Assembly (NCBI GenBank): GCA_026713865.1
Contig: JAPONQ010000019.1
Location: 62,001-126,000 of the forward strand
Direction of reading: 5' to 3'
Length of the DNA: 64,000 nt
Source: Chloroflexota bacterium
GTDB lineage: Bacteria; Chloroflexota; Dehalococcoidia; UBA2979
In this document: positions 26,902 through 34,367 of the stretch, one piece after another
How positions within the stretch are numbered: position 1 is the stretch's first letter
Layout of the letters: each line of letters starts with the position of its first letter
Program-made: the position numbers and the translations under genes
The notes under the pieces: model-generated
Told to the model about the DNA's origin: nothing
What the model saw: only the letters and a program-made list of their open reading frames with translations
Databases searched by the model: none

Positions 26902-27753
26902 CTAGGGCCTGAGCCTCACGTTGTCGATCAGGCGCGTACCGCCGACGCGGGCGGCGACCGAGAGCACCGCCTCGGCGGAGACCGCGCCCTCGATCTCTCC
27001 CCGCATCTCGCCATCGGCGAGCGAGACGTAGTCGAGGACGGCGAGCGGCTGCGAGGAGACGCGCTCGGAGACCAGGCCGCGAAGCTGCTCCGCGTCCCGC
27101 ATGCCCCCGGCGAAGGCCGCCTCCGCGGCGCGCAGCCCGGCCGAGAGCGAGAGCGCCTGCCGGCGCCCCTCCACCGAGAGGTAGACGTTGCGCGAGGAGA
27201 GGGCGAGGCCGTCCGGTTCGCGCACCGTCGCGCATGCGACGACCTCGACCGGGAGCGCCAGGTCGCGAACCAGCCGGCCGATCACGGCGAGCTGCTGCGC
27301 ATCCTTCTCCCCGAAGTAGGCGCGATCCGGCGCAAGGAGCGAGAGCAGCACGGTCACGACCGTCGCCACGCCGGCGAAGTGACCCGGGCGGGAGCGGCCC
27401 TCCGGCCGCTCCTCGGCGCCGGTCACCGCCACCGTCGTCGCGTGCCCGGAGGGGTAGATCTCCTCGAGCGCGGGCGCGAAGAGAAGATCCACCCCCGCCT
27501 CAGCGAAGAGCCGGCAGTCGCGCTCCTCGTCGCGCGGATAGCGGGCGAAGTCCTCGCCGGGGCCGAACTGCGCGGGGTTGACGAAGAGCGAGGCGACGAG
27601 GGAGCCGCACTCACCCCGCGCCCTCAGCAGCAGCGAGAGGTGCCCCTCGTGCAGCGCACCCATCGTCGGGACCAGCCCCACCGGCGGGGCGAGCTCCGCC
27701 CGCGCCGCGCGCACCGCGGCGGCGGTTCGCAGCACGCGCATGGCCCCGGGCAC
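26902..27753 (-). CDS. panC: Pantothenate synthetase
   Basis: PanC condenses pantoate and beta-alanine with ATP to form pantothenate. The 283-residue protein has VPTMGALHEGHLSL (HxGH nucleotide motif), FVNPAQFGPGEDFARYPR, the pantoate-site region and YFGEKDAQQLAVI with the KMSKS-like counterpart in LSSRNVYLS. The GTG at 27753 lies 2 nt after the panB stop. An ATG at 27741 (MRVLRT) is an equally plausible start. panB and panC form the pantothenate pair. panD is not seen. Confidence 0.95.
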   Translation of the reverse strand: MPGAMRVLRTAAAVRAARAELAPPVGLVPTMGALHEGHLSLLLRARGECGSLVASLFVNPAQFGPGEDFARYPRDEERDCRLFAEAGVDLLFAPALEEIYPSGHATTVAVTGAEERPEGRSRPGHFAGVATVVTVLLSLLAPDRAYFGEKDAQQLAVIGRLVRDLALPVEVVACATVREPDGLALSSRNVYLSVEGRRQALSLSAGLRAAEAAFAGGMRDAEQLRGLVSERVSSQPLAVLDYVSLADGEMRGEIEGAVSAEAVLSVAARVGGTRLIDNVRLRP

Positions 27754-27755
27754 GG

Positions 27756-28724
27756 CTAGCCCCGGTCGGCCGGTCCGCCGGGCCCCGTCTCCGATCCCCG
27801 CGGGCCGTAGAGCTCGGCGCGCTCCGCCTCCGGCCCCTCGGCGGCGGCGGGCGGCGTCTCCCGCGGCGCGGACCCGGTGCCCTGCTGCGTCATGCGCTCG
27901 ATCAGGGCGAGGGCGCGCTCATCCATGTAGAAAGACTCCTCGGCGGCGGGGAAGGAGCCGCTGGCGACGGTCTCGCGGTACGAGACGAGCGCCTCGCGGG
28001 CGAGCCGCGCCCCCTCGAGGAAGCGGCGGGCGTGCTTCGGCTGGAAGTCCTCGTAGAGGCCGAGCAGGTCGTGCACGACCTGGACCTGGCCGCTGCAGAA
28101 GGGGCCGGCGCCGATGCCGATGGTCGGGACGCGCACCCGCTCGGTGATCATGTGGGCGAGTGCCGTGGGAATCGTCTCGAGCACGACGGCGTAGGCGCCG
28201 GCCTCCTCGAGCGCCTTCGCATCCGAGATCAGGCGCACCCCGTCGCGCGGCGTCTTTCCCTGGACGCGGAACCCGCCGAGCTGGTGGACCGACTGGGGCG
28301 TGAGGCCGATGTGCCCCATGACCGGAATGCCGGCCTCGACGAGGCGCCGCACGGTCTCGGCGACGCGCGCGCCCCCCTCGAGCTTCACGGCGCTGGCGCC
28401 CGTCTCGCGCAGCACGCGCGTGGCGGCGCGCATCGCATCCTGCCAGCCGGTCTGGTAGGTGCCGAAGGGGAGGTCGACGATGACGTGGGCACGGTCCGCA
28501 CCGCGCAGCACCGCGCGGGCGTGATGGATCATGTCGTCGAGCGTGACCGGCAGGGTCGAGTCGTAGCCGAGCACGACCATCCCCAGGCTGTCCCCCACCA
28601 GGAGCGCCGGGATCCCCGCCTCGTCGGCGAGCTTCGCCGTCGGGTAGTCGTAGGCCGTCAGCATGGCGATCGGCTCGCCGCGATCGCGCATGCGCTGGAG
28701 GTCGCTGGTGGTGGTGCGCCTCAT
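27756..28724 (-). CDS. panB: 3-methyl-2-oxobutanoate hydroxymethyltransferase
   Basis: PanB makes ketopantoate from 2-ketoisovalerate and methylene-tetrahydrofolate. The 322-residue TIM-barrel has AMLTAYDYPTAKLADEAGI, LLVGDSLGMVVLGYDSTLPV (metal Asp), SAVKLEGG, VMGHIGLTPQSVHQLGGFRVQGK and IGIGAGPFCSGQVQVVHDLLG. About 45 Pro/Glu/Gly-rich residues extend the C-terminus beyond the family norm. The ATG at 28724 overlaps the stop of an 18-codon upstream ORF. A consensus promoter lies 210 bp upstream, at the edge of the IS1595 insertion. Confidence 0.96.
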   Translation of the reverse strand: MRRTTTSDLQRMRDRGEPIAMLTAYDYPTAKLADEAGIPALLVGDSLGMVVLGYDSTLPVTLDDMIHHARAVLRGADRAHVIVDLPFGTYQTGWQDAMRAATRVLRETGASAVKLEGGARVAETVRRLVEAGIPVMGHIGLTPQSVHQLGGFRVQGKTPRDGVRLISDAKALEEAGAYAVVLETIPTALAHMITERVRVPTIGIGAGPFCSGQVQVVHDLLGLYEDFQPKHARRFLEGARLAREALVSYRETVASGSFPAAEESFYMDERALALIERMTQQGTGSAPRETPPAAAEGPEAERAELYGPRGSETGPGGPADRG

Positions 28725-28777
28725 CGTGCACCCCCCACCGAGCGGCCCGGGGTACCACTGTGGTTGGAAGGTCTCAT
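28721..28777 (-). CDS. 18-codon leader ORF overlapping panB start
   Basis: The frame MRPSNHSGTPGRSVGGAR ends with TGA inside ATGA, whose ATG is the panB start. GGAG lies 8-9 nt before its ATG. It may be a translational-coupling leader, or chance. No codon bias for valine or pantothenate-related amino acids suggests classical attenuation. Confidence 0.25.
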   Translation of the reverse strand: MRPSNHSGTPGRSVGGAR

Positions 28778-28936
28778 CAGTGCGGCTCCGTCTCGGTCTC
28801 GGCGATCCAAGCGGATGGGCCAGATTGCCGGCGCGGTCCTCCCCCGTCGCACGCGGCGCCTTGCGGCGCCCCGCCCGCTCTCCCTCGCCGCCGCGCGCTG
28901 CGGTCGGCGGGCGCGGATTCCCCCGTCGGCGCGCCG

Positions 28937-28965
28937 AGTATCGAAAGCGGAGGCCCGACTGTCAA
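28937..28965 (-). promoter_or_regulatory. Consensus sigma70-type promoter reading towards panB
   Basis: On the minus strand TTGACA (28965-28960) and GATACT (28942-28937) have 17-bp spacing. The two outermost bases of the -35 box are the first bases of the target-site duplication of the IS1595 element, so the insertion stopped exactly at the promoter edge and left it intact. Confidence 0.65.
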
Positions 28966-28971
28966 CGTGCC

Positions 28972-28997
28972 GGGGATTATAAGGATAGCTTGACAAC
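28972..28997 (+). repeat. Left terminal inverted repeat of the IS1595 element
   Basis: The first 12 bases, GGGGATTATAAG, match the right end perfectly. By ungapped comparison 21 of 26 bases match in all. The preceding bases 28964-28971 are the left copy of the AACGTGCC target duplication. The TTGACA of the transposase promoter begins at the 19th base of this repeat. Confidence 0.9.
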
Positions 28998-29018
28998 GGG
29001 CGCGCCACCCAGTAGACT
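28990..29018 (+). promoter_or_regulatory. Transposase promoter embedded in the left terminal repeat
   Basis: TTGACA (28990-28995), 17 bp, TAGACT (29013-29018), then only 6 nt to the ATG at 29025. The predicted transcript would start at or next to the ATG, so translation is probably leaderless. No ribosome site is possible. Confidence 0.7.
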
Positions 29019-29024
29019 CCGGAT

Positions 29025-30008
29025 ATGAGCTACAACGGACCCGGGAAGGCGCACCGCGAGGGGATCTCCCTGCTGGACCTGTGGGAGATGTTCCCCGACG
29101 AGCCCGCGGCGGTGGACTGGTTCGAGTCCCTCGTCTGGCCCGACGTGCGCGCCTGCGGTCACTGCGGAAGCGTGACGACGCGCGAGGTTCCCAACGCGAA
29201 GCCGATGCCCTACTGGTGCACCGACTGCCGCCACTACTTCAGCGTCCGCACCGGGACCGCGATCAGCCATTCGAAGGTGCCGCTCCGCAAGTGGGCCGTC
29301 GCGATCTACCTCGAAATGACGAGCCTCAAGGGCGTTAGCTCGATGAAGCTCCACCGCGACATCAAGGTCAGCCAGCCGACGGCCTGGTTCATGCTCCACC
29401 GCATCCGCGAGGCGTGGGCCGGCCCCAGCGACGGCCAGCTCACCGGGCCGGTCGAGGTGGACGAGTCCTACTTCGGCGGGCTCGAGGCCAACAAGCACGC
29501 ATCCCACCGCGATCGCGTCCGCAAGCGCGGCGGGACACCCGAGAAGGCTCCGGTCGTCGGCATCAAGGACCGCGCCACGGGCGAGGTCCGCGCCGAGGCG
29601 ATCGCCGACACCAGCGGCTCCACGCTCCGCGATTTCGTCCGCGACCACACGGCCCCCGGCGCTCAGGTCTACAGCGACGGCCACGCGGCCTACACGCGGC
29701 TGGAGGGCGAGTACAAGCACGCGGCCGTCCAGCACTCCGCCGGGACGTATGTCATCGAGCAGGCGCACACCAACGGGATCGAGTCGTTCTGGTCGATGCT
29801 CAAGCGGGCCTACCTGGGGACGTACCACAAGATGAGCGAGAAGCACCTGGATCGCTACGTGCACCAGTTCGCGGGGAAGCACAACCTCCGCGAGGCGGAC
29901 ACGCTAGCGCAGATGTCGGCTGTCGTCTGCGGACTGGTCGGGCGTCGGCTGCTCTACAGCGACCTCACCGCCGACAACGGACTCCCGTCCGGCGCGCGGA
30001 GCGCGTAG
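29025..30008 (+). CDS. IS1595-family (ISXO2-like) transposase
   Basis: The 327-residue transposase moves the surrounding element. It has an N-terminal zinc ribbon (CGHCGSV...CTDCRHYFSVRTGT), a helix-turn-helix region (VSSMKLHRDIKVSQPTAW), and an ISXO2-type catalytic core with acidic residues in VEVDESYFGG and YSDGHAAY and a C-terminal HTNGIESFWSMLKRAY segment. All three catalytic regions are present and the frame is intact, so the element could be active. Length is normal for the family. Confidence 0.93.
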   Translation: MSYNGPGKAHREGISLLDLWEMFPDEPAAVDWFESLVWPDVRACGHCGSVTTREVPNAKPMPYWCTDCRHYFSVRTGTAISHSKVPLRKWAVAIYLEMTSLKGVSSMKLHRDIKVSQPTAWFMLHRIREAWAGPSDGQLTGPVEVDESYFGGLEANKHASHRDRVRKRGGTPEKAPVVGIKDRATGEVRAEAIADTSGSTLRDFVRDHTAPGAQVYSDGHAAYTRLEGEYKHAAVQHSAGTYVIEQAHTNGIESFWSMLKRAYLGTYHKMSEKHLDRYVHQFAGKHNLREADTLAQMSAVVCGLVGRRLLYSDLTADNGLPSGARSA

Positions 30009-30102
30009 GAGCGCGCGCGCCACGTCGGCGGGCGTCGCTCCCGCGTAGCGTGGATTCTCGGTCGGGGGCTCCCGCTTCTCGCCGGTCATGCTATCCTCCA
30101 CG

Positions 30103-30363
30103 TTATGGCAGACCCATCAGATTCCGAGCGTGACGGACAGCCCGATCGAGGTTGTTGCAGCACTTGCGGAGCGCCGCTTCGTCCTCCAGCGTCAGGCTCG
30201 GTTCCTCGGCGATCAGTAGTTCCATCCACGATCTCACTTCGCCGCGCAGGCGATCTTGCGGATCATTTCGCGCAAACGCTTGCCCTAGCGCAGTCACGAA
30301 ACCAGCAAACGCTGCGTCCGTGAGCACGTCGTCCCGCGCTGGCTCGGCAGGGTCGTAGGTCAT
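30103..30363 (-). CDS. 86-residue protein coupled to the methyltransferase-HNH gene
   Basis: The protein runs from MTYDPAEPARDDVLTDAAF to RHARNLMGLP. It is mostly helical and charged, with one CC pair in LRKCCNNLDRA and no transmembrane segment or known motif. Its ATG overlaps the stop of the methyltransferase-HNH gene as ATGA, so the two are translated together. I do not recognise the family. As a partner of a restriction-modification-like fusion it might be a specificity, inhibitor or controller subunit, which is inference from position only. Confidence 0.6.
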   Translation of the reverse strand: MTYDPAEPARDDVLTDAAFAGFVTALGQAFARNDPQDRLRGEVRSWMELLIAEEPSLTLEDEAALRKCCNNLDRAVRHARNLMGLP

Positions 30364-31588
30364 CCCGTCGTCTCCGCCAGTCGCGCCACGAGGTACGCCT
30401 GATCGCGGCCGCCCTTGACGCGGTTGCAGTGCCCGCACAGAAGCTGCAGGTTCTCGATGTGGTCCGTCCCGCCGCGCGAGCGCGGGAGCACGTGATCGAC
30501 CTCGAACACCTTGAACGGGAAGTCCATCCGGCACCCGGCGCAGCGGCCCTCCTGCTGGCCGTAGAGGACGTGCTTGTTCTGGCGGTAGTTCCTGGGCGCG
30601 TCCACGTCCGTCCGCTGGGGCGTGTCCGTGCGCGCCGTGACGAAGCCGTGATGAAAGAGCGCGCCCATCTCCCCGCGCAGCCGCACGTTGACCAGCTCCA
30701 CGGCCTTCGCGGATAGGTCAATCCCCACCCACTGGCGGTCCAGCATCTCGGCCGCAACGCACGCCGTGGCGCACCCTGCGAACGGGTCCAGCACGACATC
30801 GCCGGGATTGCTGGAGGCGCGGATGATGCGGTCGAGGAGCGCGAGCGGTTTCTGCGTCGGATAGCCGACGCGCTCACGGGACGCTCCGGCGATGATCGAG
30901 ATATCCCACACGTCGCGCATCGGGAGACCGGGCGTGTCGTGGTCGGCCACGCGTTTCCGTGTCGCGCCCGGTGCGAGATGGTTGGCCTTGCCCTTGAATC
31001 GTCGCGCGAACGAATCGGACACCGGCTCGTAGAGCTGGTGCCAGACCACCTCGGGACCGCGCGAGTAGCGCAGGATGACGTCGTGCATCCGCTGGAAGTT
31101 CGCGTGCTTCGACGGCCAGCGGCGATACGACCAGACGATCTCATTCCTGAAGCTCCCGCCCCCCCCCGAACAAATGTGCTGTCCATCAGCAGCTTCAGAT
31201 AGTGGGAGGCGGTCGGGTCGCAGTGGAGGTAGATCGATCCGGTCGGCTTGAGCACGCGCCGCATCTCCAACAGGCGCACCGCCATCATCGTCAGGTAGGA
31301 CTGCATCCCCTTCCCGTGGACCTCGCCCGCCGTGGCCAGCAGCGCCGCGATCGCGGGCTGCTCGTCCGCTATGAGGCCGCTCCACGCCACGTCGAGATCG
31401 GAGAGCGTCCACGAGTCCTTGAATGCCGCGCCCGCGGCCTTGCTACCGACCGGGGCCGCGTAGCTCTTGTTCGAGTTGAAGGGAGGGTCGAGATAGATCA
31501 GGTCGACGGTATCGGAGTTGAGGCCGCGCAGGATGTCGAGGTTGTCCCCGGTCCAGATCGTGCGGTTGGCGAAGTTCGGCGCAGGCAT
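30360..31588 (-). CDS. DNA methyltransferase-HNH nuclease fusion, frameshifted at a G9 tract
   Basis: The first part (from ATG 31588) has WTGDNLDILRGL and YLDPPFNSNKSY, motif IV of a beta-type N4/N6 DNA methyltransferase. The second part, in the -1 frame, continues SFRNEIVWSYRRWPSKHANF, GYPTQKPLALLDRI, motif I VLDPFAGCATACVAAEML, and then an HNH nuclease domain (CAGCRM, FEVDHVLPRSRGGTDHIENL, LLCGHCNRVKGG). The frames join at nine consecutive Gs near 31159-31167 on the minus strand. One more G (or two fewer) gives a single 409-residue protein. The break may be phase variation, a -1 ribosomal slip or a sequencing error. HNH plus methyltransferase in one chain suggests self-contained restriction-modification. 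Confidence 0.85.
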
Positions 31589-31594
31589 GCGCGG

Positions 31595-31623
31595 ACTCTA
31601 CGGCAAGCCGCCCGCGCTGTCTA
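31595..31623 (-). promoter_or_regulatory. Methyltransferase promoter embedded in the right terminal repeat
   Basis: On the minus strand TAGACA (31623-31618), 17 bp, TAGAGT (31600-31595), then 6 nt to the ATG at 31588. The -35 begins at the 19th base of the repeat, exactly as on the left side, so the two ends carry mirror-image promoters. Confidence 0.6.
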
Positions 31624-31641
31624 GTTAGACTTATAATCCCC
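31616..31641 (-). repeat. Right terminal inverted repeat of the IS1595 element
   Basis: Read on the minus strand it begins GGGGATTATAAG and then diverges partly from the left end. Bases 31642-31649 are the right copy of the AACGTGCC duplication. Confidence 0.9.
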
Positions 31642-31665
31642 AACGTGCCGGCCGGCTGCGCTCCG

Positions 31666-32715
31666 CTAGCCGGAGACCCCGGGCACCCCGTGAAGCGAGG
31701 TTGCCAGGCGCACGGCGCGCAGCACGGCGCGCTCCACGGCGCGCGCCGCGAGCGCCTCCAGCGCGACGATGCGGCGCGGATCCAGCTCCACCGCGCCGGT
31801 TGCGAGGCCGAAGGCAGTGTCGCCGTCCCCGCGGGTACTCACCGGCACGATCGTCCGCGCGAGACCGGCGTGCGCCGCGCTCGCGAGCACCCCCGCCTGC
31901 GCCTTGGTGAGCCGCGCGTCGGTCGCCACCACGGCGAGCGTCGTGTTCTCGCCCGGTGGCGAGGGATCCGGGTCGCCGGTCCCGGCGCGCAGGATCTCGA
32001 TGGGATCGGAGACCTCGTCGTCCGCTGCCTGCGGCGGAGCGACGCGGTCTCCCGTGGCCGGGTCGACGATCGCACCGAGCGCGTTCACCGCGACGAGGGC
32101 CCCGACCACGACCTCTCCCCCGCCCGGTCCCGCCCGCAGGCGCTCGCTCGCCGTCCCGAGGCCCCCCTTCACTCGGCGCGCGGCGCCGGCCAGCTTGGCC
32201 ACCGTCGCGCCCGTTCCGGCACCGACCGAGCCCTCGGCGACGCGACCGCCGCTCGCCGCGCGCGCGGCCCGGTAGCCCTCCGGCGCTCCCGGCGACCAGG
32301 GGCGGCCGAGCGAGAGGTCGTAGAGGATCGCGGCGGGAACGATCGGTATCCGCTGCGGATCGCCGGGCGGACCGACCGCGAAGCCGACACCCCGCTCCCG
32401 GAGCAGCCCCACGACGCCGTCGGCGGCGGCGAGACCGGGGGCGGACCCGCCGGCGAGGAGCACGGCGTGCACCTCCTGCACGTGCGCGGCCGGACGCAGC
32501 AGATCGGTCTCGCGCGTGCCGGGGGCGCCCCCGCGCACGTCGACGCCGCCGACGGTGTCGGGGGGCGTGAGCACGACCGTCACGCCGGTGGCGCGTCGCC
32601 GGCTGCTCCAGTGGCCGACACGGAGCCCCGCGACGTCGGTGATGCGGCCTTCCCCCGGAGGCGTCGCTCCGCCGCGCTGCGGAGGGTCCGCCGGGGAGGC
32701 GCGATCGGCCGACAT
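31666..32715 (-). CDS. P1 (S58, DmpA-like) family peptidase
   Basis: S58 enzymes are self-cleaving N-terminal-nucleophile aminopeptidases. The 349-residue protein has ITDVAGLRVGHW at the start, VDVRGGAPGTRETDLL, LLAGGSAPGLAAADGVV, SVGAGTGATVAKL and the autocleavage region PPGENTTLAVVATDARLTKAQA, where Thr rather than Ser would be the nucleophile. DGDTAFGLATGAV near the end is also conserved. No signal peptide is seen. The ATG at 32715 lies 5 nt after the hydrolase stop, so the two may be co-transcribed. Natural substrate is unknown. Confidence 0.88.
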   Translation of the reverse strand: MSADRASPADPPQRGGATPPGEGRITDVAGLRVGHWSSRRRATGVTVVLTPPDTVGGVDVRGGAPGTRETDLLRPAAHVQEVHAVLLAGGSAPGLAAADGVVGLLRERGVGFAVGPPGDPQRIPIVPAAILYDLSLGRPWSPGAPEGYRAARAASGGRVAEGSVGAGTGATVAKLAGAARRVKGGLGTASERLRAGPGGGEVVVGALVAVNALGAIVDPATGDRVAPPQAADDEVSDPIEILRAGTGDPDPSPPGENTTLAVVATDARLTKAQAGVLASAAHAGLARTIVPVSTRGDGDTAFGLATGAVELDPRRIVALEALAARAVERAVLRAVRLATSLHGVPGVSG

Positions 32716-32720
32716 CACCC

Positions 32721-33671
32721 CTAGCCCGCGAAGGCGATGGGCAGCCTCGCCGGTACGGCGAGATCGACGAAGGCGGTCACCTTCTGCAGGTACTCCTCGG
32801 GGTGCAGGAGATAGGCGCCGCAATGCCCCGCCTCCGGCGCTACCCACACCTCGTGCTGCGAGCTGAGCGAGGCTGCCGCGATGTTCAGGGTCTGGCGCGG
32901 CGAGATGTGTTCGTCCAGCTCGCCGCACACGAAGTAGATGGGAACGTCGCCGGCGTCGGCCACGGCGGCGATCGGATCGAGGGCGTCGATGTCGGCGGAG
33001 AAGACCCGGCGCGCCAGCACGCAGGCGAGCGCGAAGAGATAGCCCGGGACGCGGTGATGCTGCCACCTCTTCTGCTCGCGCATGGAGGCGATCGGGGAGT
33101 CCGCGATCACCGCCGCGACCGGGTTCCCGGCGACCGCCGCGGCCTCGACGGCAAGGGTGGCGCCAAGCCCGAAGCCGTGCAGCAGAACGGGGAGCTCCGG
33201 CGCCCGGCGCGTCGCGCACGTGATCGCCGCGATCACGTCCACGAGCTCGGAACCGCCGAGCCGGTCCCGGTTCCCGGGCGACTCCCCTCGCCCGCGGAGG
33301 TCGAAGGCGAGCACGTGGAAGCCGCGACGCACGTACTCATGCTGGAGCTGCAGGAGACCCTGCGTCTCGTCGGCGCGCGTTCCGCCCCCGTCGTGCACGA
33401 CCGCCACCGTCGCGCGCGCGCCGGGCGACTCGATGAACCAGCCGCTCAGCGGCACGCGGTCGGCGGTGTGGAAGCGCACTTCCTCGTAGCGCAGGCCGCG
33501 GTCGGCGGGCGTGCCACGGACACGGCGGCGCGGCGAGCGCGTCAGCTCGTTCGCGAGGTAGAGGGCGGCGGCGCCGTGCGCGAGCACGGCGATCACGAGT
33601 AGGACACTGACCCAGGCCAGCATCGTCATGAACATCCACCCCGCCCGGACGGCCCGGATGCGCACCGCCAA
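32721..33671 (-). CDS. Membrane-anchored alpha/beta-hydrolase-fold protein lacking the nucleophile Ser
   Basis: The 316-residue protein begins with one transmembrane helix (about residues 14-40) and continues as an alpha/beta hydrolase: VVHDGGG oxyanion region, FHVLAFDLRGRGES, then LLHGFGLGATLA, FVCGELDEHISPRQ (acid) and APEAGHCGAYL (His). At the nucleophile elbow G-x-S-x-G the central residue is Gly (GFGLG), so classical serine catalysis is not possible. It may be a non-catalytic lid or binding protein, or use another mechanism. The first Met is uncertain, since several Met codons lie within the first 17 residues. Confidence 0.75.
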   Translation of the reverse strand: MAVRIRAVRAGWMFMTMLAWVSVLLVIAVLAHGAAALYLANELTRSPRRRVRGTPADRGLRYEEVRFHTADRVPLSGWFIESPGARATVAVVHDGGGTRADETQGLLQLQHEYVRRGFHVLAFDLRGRGESPGNRDRLGGSELVDVIAAITCATRRAPELPVLLHGFGLGATLAVEAAAVAGNPVAAVIADSPIASMREQKRWQHHRVPGYLFALACVLARRVFSADIDALDPIAAVADAGDVPIYFVCGELDEHISPRQTLNIAAASLSSQHEVWVAPEAGHCGAYLLHPEEYLQKVTAFVDLAVPARLPIAFAG

Positions 33672-33742
33672 GCGCCGCGAACACTACTACCGACCGGGCC
33701 ACCCGCTCAAGCGCCGGTGCGGCTCCGGCGCGGAGCGGCGCC

Positions 33743-34363
33743 TCAGCGCGCGGCGAGCGCGGCGAGCACCAGCCCGGCGACGATGAAGAGCACGCCCGCT
33801 GCGCGCTCGACGAGAGGTCCGGGCAACAGGCGCGCGAGCCGCACGCCGGCGAGGATGGCGATGGCGTCGGCCGCCGTCATCCCCGCGGCCGCGCCCGCCC
33901 AGATGAGAAGCCCCCGCCCGGGATCGACGCCGGCGAGGGAGATCGTCGCGAGCTGCGTCTTGTCCCCCAGCTCGGCGACCGTCAGAGCCGCCACGAGCGC
34001 CGCTCCCAGCAGCAGTGGCGCCCAGCGGGAGTCGATCTGGCGCGCCCTCTGGAAGAAGCCCGGCAGGCCGTGCCCGTGCGACTCGTCGTCCTCCCCGCCC
34101 GTGAGCGAGGCGCGCAGTGTCCAGACCCCGACCGCCACGAAGAGCAGCGCCGACGCCGCCTCGGCGAGGCGGCGGGGCAGGATCTCCCCGGCCGTGGCCC
34201 CGAGCAGGACGGCCGCCCCCATGATCGCCGCGGCCGCGAGCGCGACCGCGGAGAGCAGGACGGCCACGCGCGTGCGGGTCGCCACCGCCAGAACGAGCAG
34301 CATCGACTTGTCGCCGAGCTCGGCGAGGAAGATGAGGGCGAAGCTCGAGGCGAGCGTGCCCAC
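33743..34363 (-). CDS. GDT1/TMEM165-family divalent cation exporter
   Basis: Members of this family export Mn2+ or Ca2+ across the membrane. The 206-residue protein has six hydrophobic segments arranged as two repeats, each with the signature E-x-G-D-K: FLAELGDKSML near the N-terminus and VAELGDKTQLA in the second half. A His-rich loop (ESHGHGL) lies between. I start it at GTG 34363, 4 nt after the mutM stop. The longer frame lies inside mutM. Confidence 0.87.
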   Translation of the reverse strand: MGTLASSFALIFLAELGDKSMLLVLAVATRTRVAVLLSAVALAAAAIMGAAVLLGATAGEILPRRLAEAASALLFVAVGVWTLRASLTGGEDDESHGHGLPGFFQRARQIDSRWAPLLLGAALVAALTVAELGDKTQLATISLAGVDPGRGLLIWAGAAAGMTAADAIAILAGVRLARLLPGPLVERAAGVLFIVAGLVLAALAAR

Positions 34364-34367
34364 GGCG

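Larger units (their letters stand above)
28972..31641. mobile_element. Complete IS1595-family element with methyltransferase-HNH passenger
   Basis: The 2,670-bp element is bounded by inverted repeats beginning GGGGATTATAAG at both ends. It is flanked by an 8-bp direct duplication, AACGTGCC (28964-28971 and 31642-31649). Eight base pairs is the usual duplication of the IS1595 family. Inside are an ISXO2-type transposase on the plus strand and, convergent to it, a DNA methyltransferase-HNH fusion and an 86-codon gene. Passenger genes are known in this family. The element separates the S58 peptidase gene (stop 17 nt from the right duplication) from panB. Intact duplications suggest a fairly recent insertion. 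Confidence 0.92.

Noticed and set aside
28725-28960. T-box or other riboswitch in the panB leader (GTGGTACC-like bases)
   Set aside because: Only a partial match to the T-box core, without a recognisable specifier stem or terminator. Other riboswitch cores were not found.
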